Positions 61,808 through 64,000 of a stretch of DNA of 64,000 nt are shown one piece after another. Below the pieces are notes generated by a model. It was not told the DNA's origin. It did no database searches and saw only the letters and a list, made by a program, of their open reading frames with translations. The stretch is from contig CP054936.1 in assembly GCA_013364255.1 (NCBI GenBank), positions 7,582,353 through 7,646,352 on the forward strand. Direction: 5' to 3'. Made by a program: the position numbers and the translations under genes. The stretch is from Streptomyces seoulensis. Lineage in GTDB: Bacteria; Actinomycetota; Actinomycetes; Streptomycetales; Streptomycetaceae. Every line of letters starts with the position of its first letter. Position 1 is the stretch's first letter.

Positions 61808-62671
61808 CGAGCGGGCGTCCAGGCCGTGGGCGGCGGTGTGCTCGGCCGCCTGCCCGTAGCGGCGCAGCTCGGCACGGCCCACGCCGAGACCGAGGACGCG
61901 GTGGGGCACGTCGGCGAGCGCGTCGTTGGCCGCCGCGGTCGACGTACCCGCCAGATACGGCTCGACCAGGACGACGTCCGCTCCCGCCTCCGCCGTGGCC
62001 CGGCGCAGCGCGGCCGCGTCGAAGGGCCGTACCGTCGTCGCGTACAGCACGGTGACGTCCAGGCCCTCCGTCGCGGTGAGCACCGTGTCGAGCAGCGGCC
62101 CGACGGCGACCACCACTCCCGAACGGCCCTCGCGCACCGGCAGGAAGCGCCCGCCGTCGACCGGGCGCCCCTGCGCGTTGGACTGGAGGGACAGCCGTAC
62201 GTAGACCTTGTCGTCGCCGGCGGCGACGGCGTGCCGCAGCAGTGTGCCGGCCTCGTCCGGGTGGCCGGGGACGTGCACCGTCCAGCCGTCGAGGGTGTCC
62301 AGGAGCGTCACGTCGCCGGGGGCCATGTGGGTGTAGCCGCCGGCGGGCCAGTCGTAGGAGGCGGCGGCGCTGACCAGCACCGCGCCTACGCCCTGATGCC
62401 CGAGATCGAGCTTGACCTGCTCGAACGGCCGCTCGACGAGGAAACTCGCGAAGGTGTGCAGCACCGGCCGCATCCCGGTCAGGGCGAGTCCCGCGCCGGC
62501 GCCCACGAGGAGCTGCTCGCGGATGCCGACGTTGATCACCCGGTCGGGATGGCGGCGCAGGGCCTCGGCGAAGCCGTCCTTGCCGATCTCGGCGAGGACG
62601 ACCGCGACCCGCGGGTCCTCGTCGAGCAGCCGGGAGAGGACGGGAGCGAGACGGTCGCGCATGGTGTCCAT
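61760..62671 (-). CDS. transketolase, C-terminal subunit (split type)
   Basis: 303 residues. The Pyr domain with the conserved Glu (RVINVGIREQLLVGAGAGLALTG) and a C-terminal transketolase domain are present; the thiamine-binding PP domain is missing and supplied by the next gene. Together with 62702-63409 it forms a split transketolase, as known for archaeal and some actinobacterial enzymes. The sugar substrates are unknown. It is read 30 bases after the N-terminal subunit. Confidence 0.9.
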   Translation of the reverse strand: MDTMRDRLAPVLSRLLDEDPRVAVVLAEIGKDGFAEALRRHPDRVINVGIREQLLVGAGAGLALTGMRPVLHTFASFLVERPFEQVKLDLGHQGVGAVLVSAAASYDWPAGGYTHMAPGDVTLLDTLDGWTVHVPGHPDEAGTLLRHAVAAGDDKVYVRLSLQSNAQGRPVDGGRFLPVREGRSGVVVAVGPLLDTVLTATEGLDVTVLYATTVRPFDAAALRRATAEAGADVVLVEPYLAGTSTAAANDALADVPHRVLGLGVGRAELRRYGQAAEHTAAHGLDARSLRERISGFLGGSTAA

Positions 62672-62701
62672 GAGGAGGTCCTTTTCCTGGGGCGGGGGAG
62701 A

Positions 62702-63409
62702 TCAGGAGTTCTTGGGTTCGACCCGCGCGACGACCACGTGCGGCCGGCCCGGGTGCGGTGCGGTGAACGCGGCGTACAGCGCCGTGTGGTCGCGGCCGTC
62801 GACGGTCGCCGCCGACCAGCCGGCGGCCTCGAACCGGGCCGCGATGCCGCCGGTCCGGGCGTGGCTGGCGGAGGAGTTGTCGACGACGACGGCGTGCAGG
62901 TTCTCCAGCCCCGTGGGCCCGGCGTAGGCGATGGCCTCGTGGTTGCTGCCCTCGTCCAGCTCGGCGTCCCCGACCAGCGTCCACACCCGGGGCCGGCGCA
63001 GCCCCTGGGCGCGCAGTCCCAGGGCGGTGCCGACGGCGATCGGCAGCCCGTGTCCGAGCGACCCGCTGCCGATCTCCACGCCCGGCACCAGGGTACGGTC
63101 CGGGTGGTGACCGAGCGGCGAGTCGTACGCGCCGAAGCGCGCCAGCCACTCCACCGGCACGAAGCCCTTCGCGGCGAGGACCGCGTAGTAGGCCATCGGC
63201 CCGTGCCCCTTCGACAGCAGGAAACGGTCCCGCTCGGGGTCCTCCGGCCGCTCGGGGCGGACCCTGAGCACCCGGTCGTAGAGCACCCAGAGCACGTCGA
63301 GCGTGGACGTGGCGGCGGGCCCGTGCTTCTCGTCGCCCGTCATGAGGCCCATGAGACGGGACAGGTCGGCGTATCCGTGGACGCGTCCGGATTCCTCGGT
63401 GATCGTCAT
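62702..63409 (-). CDS. transketolase, N-terminal subunit (split type)
   Basis: About 235 residues from ATG 63409; in-frame ATG 63430 would start inside the operator. The thiamine-diphosphate motif is VWTLVGDAELDEGSNHEAIAYAG (in part), with LSKGHGPMAYYAVLAAKG and GSGSLGHGLPIAVGTALGL before it. It pairs with the C-terminal subunit downstream. The SoxR/MerR-like operator lies directly before the start, with no room for a normal leader, so the message is probably leaderless. Confidence 0.9.
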   Translation of the reverse strand: MTITEESGRVHGYADLSRLMGLMTGDEKHGPAATSTLDVLWVLYDRVLRVRPERPEDPERDRFLLSKGHGPMAYYAVLAAKGFVPVEWLARFGAYDSPLGHHPDRTLVPGVEIGSGSLGHGLPIAVGTALGLRAQGLRRPRVWTLVGDAELDEGSNHEAIAYAGPTGLENLHAVVVDNSSASHARTGGIAARFEAAGWSAATVDGRDHTALYAAFTAPHPGRPHVVVARVEPKNS

Positions 63410-63415
63410 GGGACG

Positions 63416-63446
63416 ATCGTGCAACCTCAATCAAACTTGAGGTCAA
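63416..63446 (-). promoter_or_regulatory. SoxR/MerR-type promoter before the split transketolase
   Basis: On the minus strand the site reads -35 TTGACC (63446-63441), a 19-base spacer holding CCTCAAGTTTGATTGAGG (63442-63425, an 18-base dyad overlapping the -35), and -10 CACGAT (63421-63416). A 19-base spacer is the mark of MerR-family activation, and the dyad resembles the SoxR box CCTCAAGTTAACTTGAGG at 15 of 18 positions. Confidence 0.7.
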
Positions 63447-63578
63447 GGGCGTACGGTACGCCGCTCTGGCCCGTCCCGGCCTCCGTCCGGGCCGGAAAGG
63501 GGTGCGCGACCACCGACCCGAGTGCGGTATTGTTTCCCTGCGCGTTCAGCCAGGGGAAACCCCAGGTCAGACGGGCAA

Positions 63579-63652
<74 letters not shown>

Positions 63653-63667
63653 CTGGAGACAGTCGCA

Positions 63668-63709
63668 GATCAGGGCCGGTTTCGGAGCAATCCGAAACCG
63701 GCCCTGATC
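63668..63709 (+). terminator. 19-bp hairpin after tRNA-Pro
   Basis: GATCAGGGCCGGTTTCGGA (63668-63686) pairs perfectly with its inverse (63691-63709) around GCAA, followed by CGTTT. It ends tRNA transcription. Confidence 0.9.
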
Positions 63710-63751
63710 GTTTCTGGGGACCACTTGGGTACCGGCCTCCTTTGACCCGGA

Positions 63752-63994
63752 TCAGCGGGTGAGGACCGTCGAGCCGGGAAGGGAACGCGGGGCGCGAGGG
63801 TCTGACAGTGCGGTGGCACACACCTTGCCGTCTTCGATGTGCGCTGTCTCGCCGATGGCGAGGGCTTGGAGGCTGGTGAGGACCCGTAGCTGTCCCGCCG
63901 GCGTCAGTTCGCCGAGGACTCGCATGGTGGGCAGCACGCGTAGGTCGGCCCGTGGGTCGCGGTAGACGAGCTGGGCGACTGCTTCGCGGGTCAT
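63752..63994 (-). CDS. unidentified protein at the right window edge (possibly partial)
   Basis: 80 codons from ATG 63994, which is six bases from the window end; the frame stays open to the edge, so the true start may be further right. The sequence MTREAVAQLVYRDPRADLRV followed by LPTMRVLGELTPAGQLRVL looks protein-like but I do not recognise the family. It converges on the tRNA gene. Genes next to tRNA 3' ends often belong to integrated elements, but no integrase motif is visible. Confidence 0.45.
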   Translation of the reverse strand: MTREAVAQLVYRDPRADLRVLPTMRVLGELTPAGQLRVLTSLQALAIGETAHIEDGKVCATALSDPRAPRSLPGSTVLTR

Positions 63995-64000
63995 CGGTTT

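Noticed and set aside
61760..63409. Split transketolase as the two halves of a second DXS or pyruvate dehydrogenase E1
   Set aside because: The lengths (235 and 303 residues) and the GHGLPIAVG/VINVGIREQ motifs fit transketolase halves, and no E2 or lipoyl gene is near.

Overview
The window is chromosomal DNA of a high-GC actinomycete, almost certainly Streptomyces. The signs are very strong G/C third-position bias, frequent GTG and TTG starts, ATGA/GTGA/TTGA stop-start overlaps, a cvn-type conservon, and a squalene-hopene cyclase hopanoid cluster that also holds dxs and ispG. From memory the gene order resembles the hopanoid region of S. coelicolor; I could not align it.

Layout. 1-9.5 kb: a 5'-truncated TPR-type regulator coupled to a small Rossmann/SLOG-like protein, a secreted M1 metallopeptidase divergent from a secreted X-Pro dipeptidyl-peptidase-like hydrolase, a D-amino-acid oxidase, a dienelactone-hydrolase-fold protein lacking its nucleophile, an ABC-F ATPase and a short conserved ORF. 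9.7-17.3 kb: the RNA-binding factor Tex, a GlxA-type regulator with a DJ-1/PfpI partner, an enoyl-CoA hydratase, an anti-sigma-like ATPase, isopentenyl-diphosphate isomerase and a CDF cation exporter.

17.8-24.9 kb is a seven-gene, mostly overlapping operon. It holds two CDP-alcohol phosphotransferases, a phosphocytidylyltransferase-like enzyme, an sn-glycerol-1-phosphate-dehydrogenase-like protein, a GT2 glycosyltransferase and a Wzm/Wzt-type ABC exporter. The natural reading is synthesis and export of a phosphoglycerol-containing glycopolymer or glycolipid of unknown structure. A strong hairpin ends it.

25.2-39.0 kb is the hopanoid operon: hpnC, hpnD, a 46-codon ORF, hpnE, a prenyl diphosphate synthase, shc, hpnG, hpnH, ispG, dxs and an hpnO-like aminotransferase. 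It supplies its own C5 precursors through dxs and ispG, builds squalene by the HpnCDE route, cyclises it, and makes the C35 side chain. An XRE-cupin regulator with a large palindromic operator and a 40-residue membrane protein follow.

39-51 kb is accessory and metabolic: a tyrosine phosphatase, an SGNH hydrolase, a TetR regulator with a palindromic operator, an MBL hydrolase, a scar where a 325-bp direct duplication brackets a transposase remnant and a lipoprotein gene, an EamA exporter divergent from a LysR regulator, a secreted GH18 chitinase under DasR-like boxes, acetamidase and an APC permease. 51.6-56.2 kb is a conservon (cvnA-D) with a GAF protein. 56.4-58.7 kb is the threonine-to-glycine pair tdh-kbl. 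The right end has a LysR regulator, a YjbR-like protein, an MFS transporter, a split transketolase behind a SoxR/MerR-type operator, tRNA-Pro(GGG) and an unidentified gene at the edge.

The best candidates for something undescribed are the glycerol-1-phosphate glycopolymer operon beside the hopanoid operon, the SoxR-like box on the split transketolase, and the tiny coupled ORFs inside the hopanoid operon.
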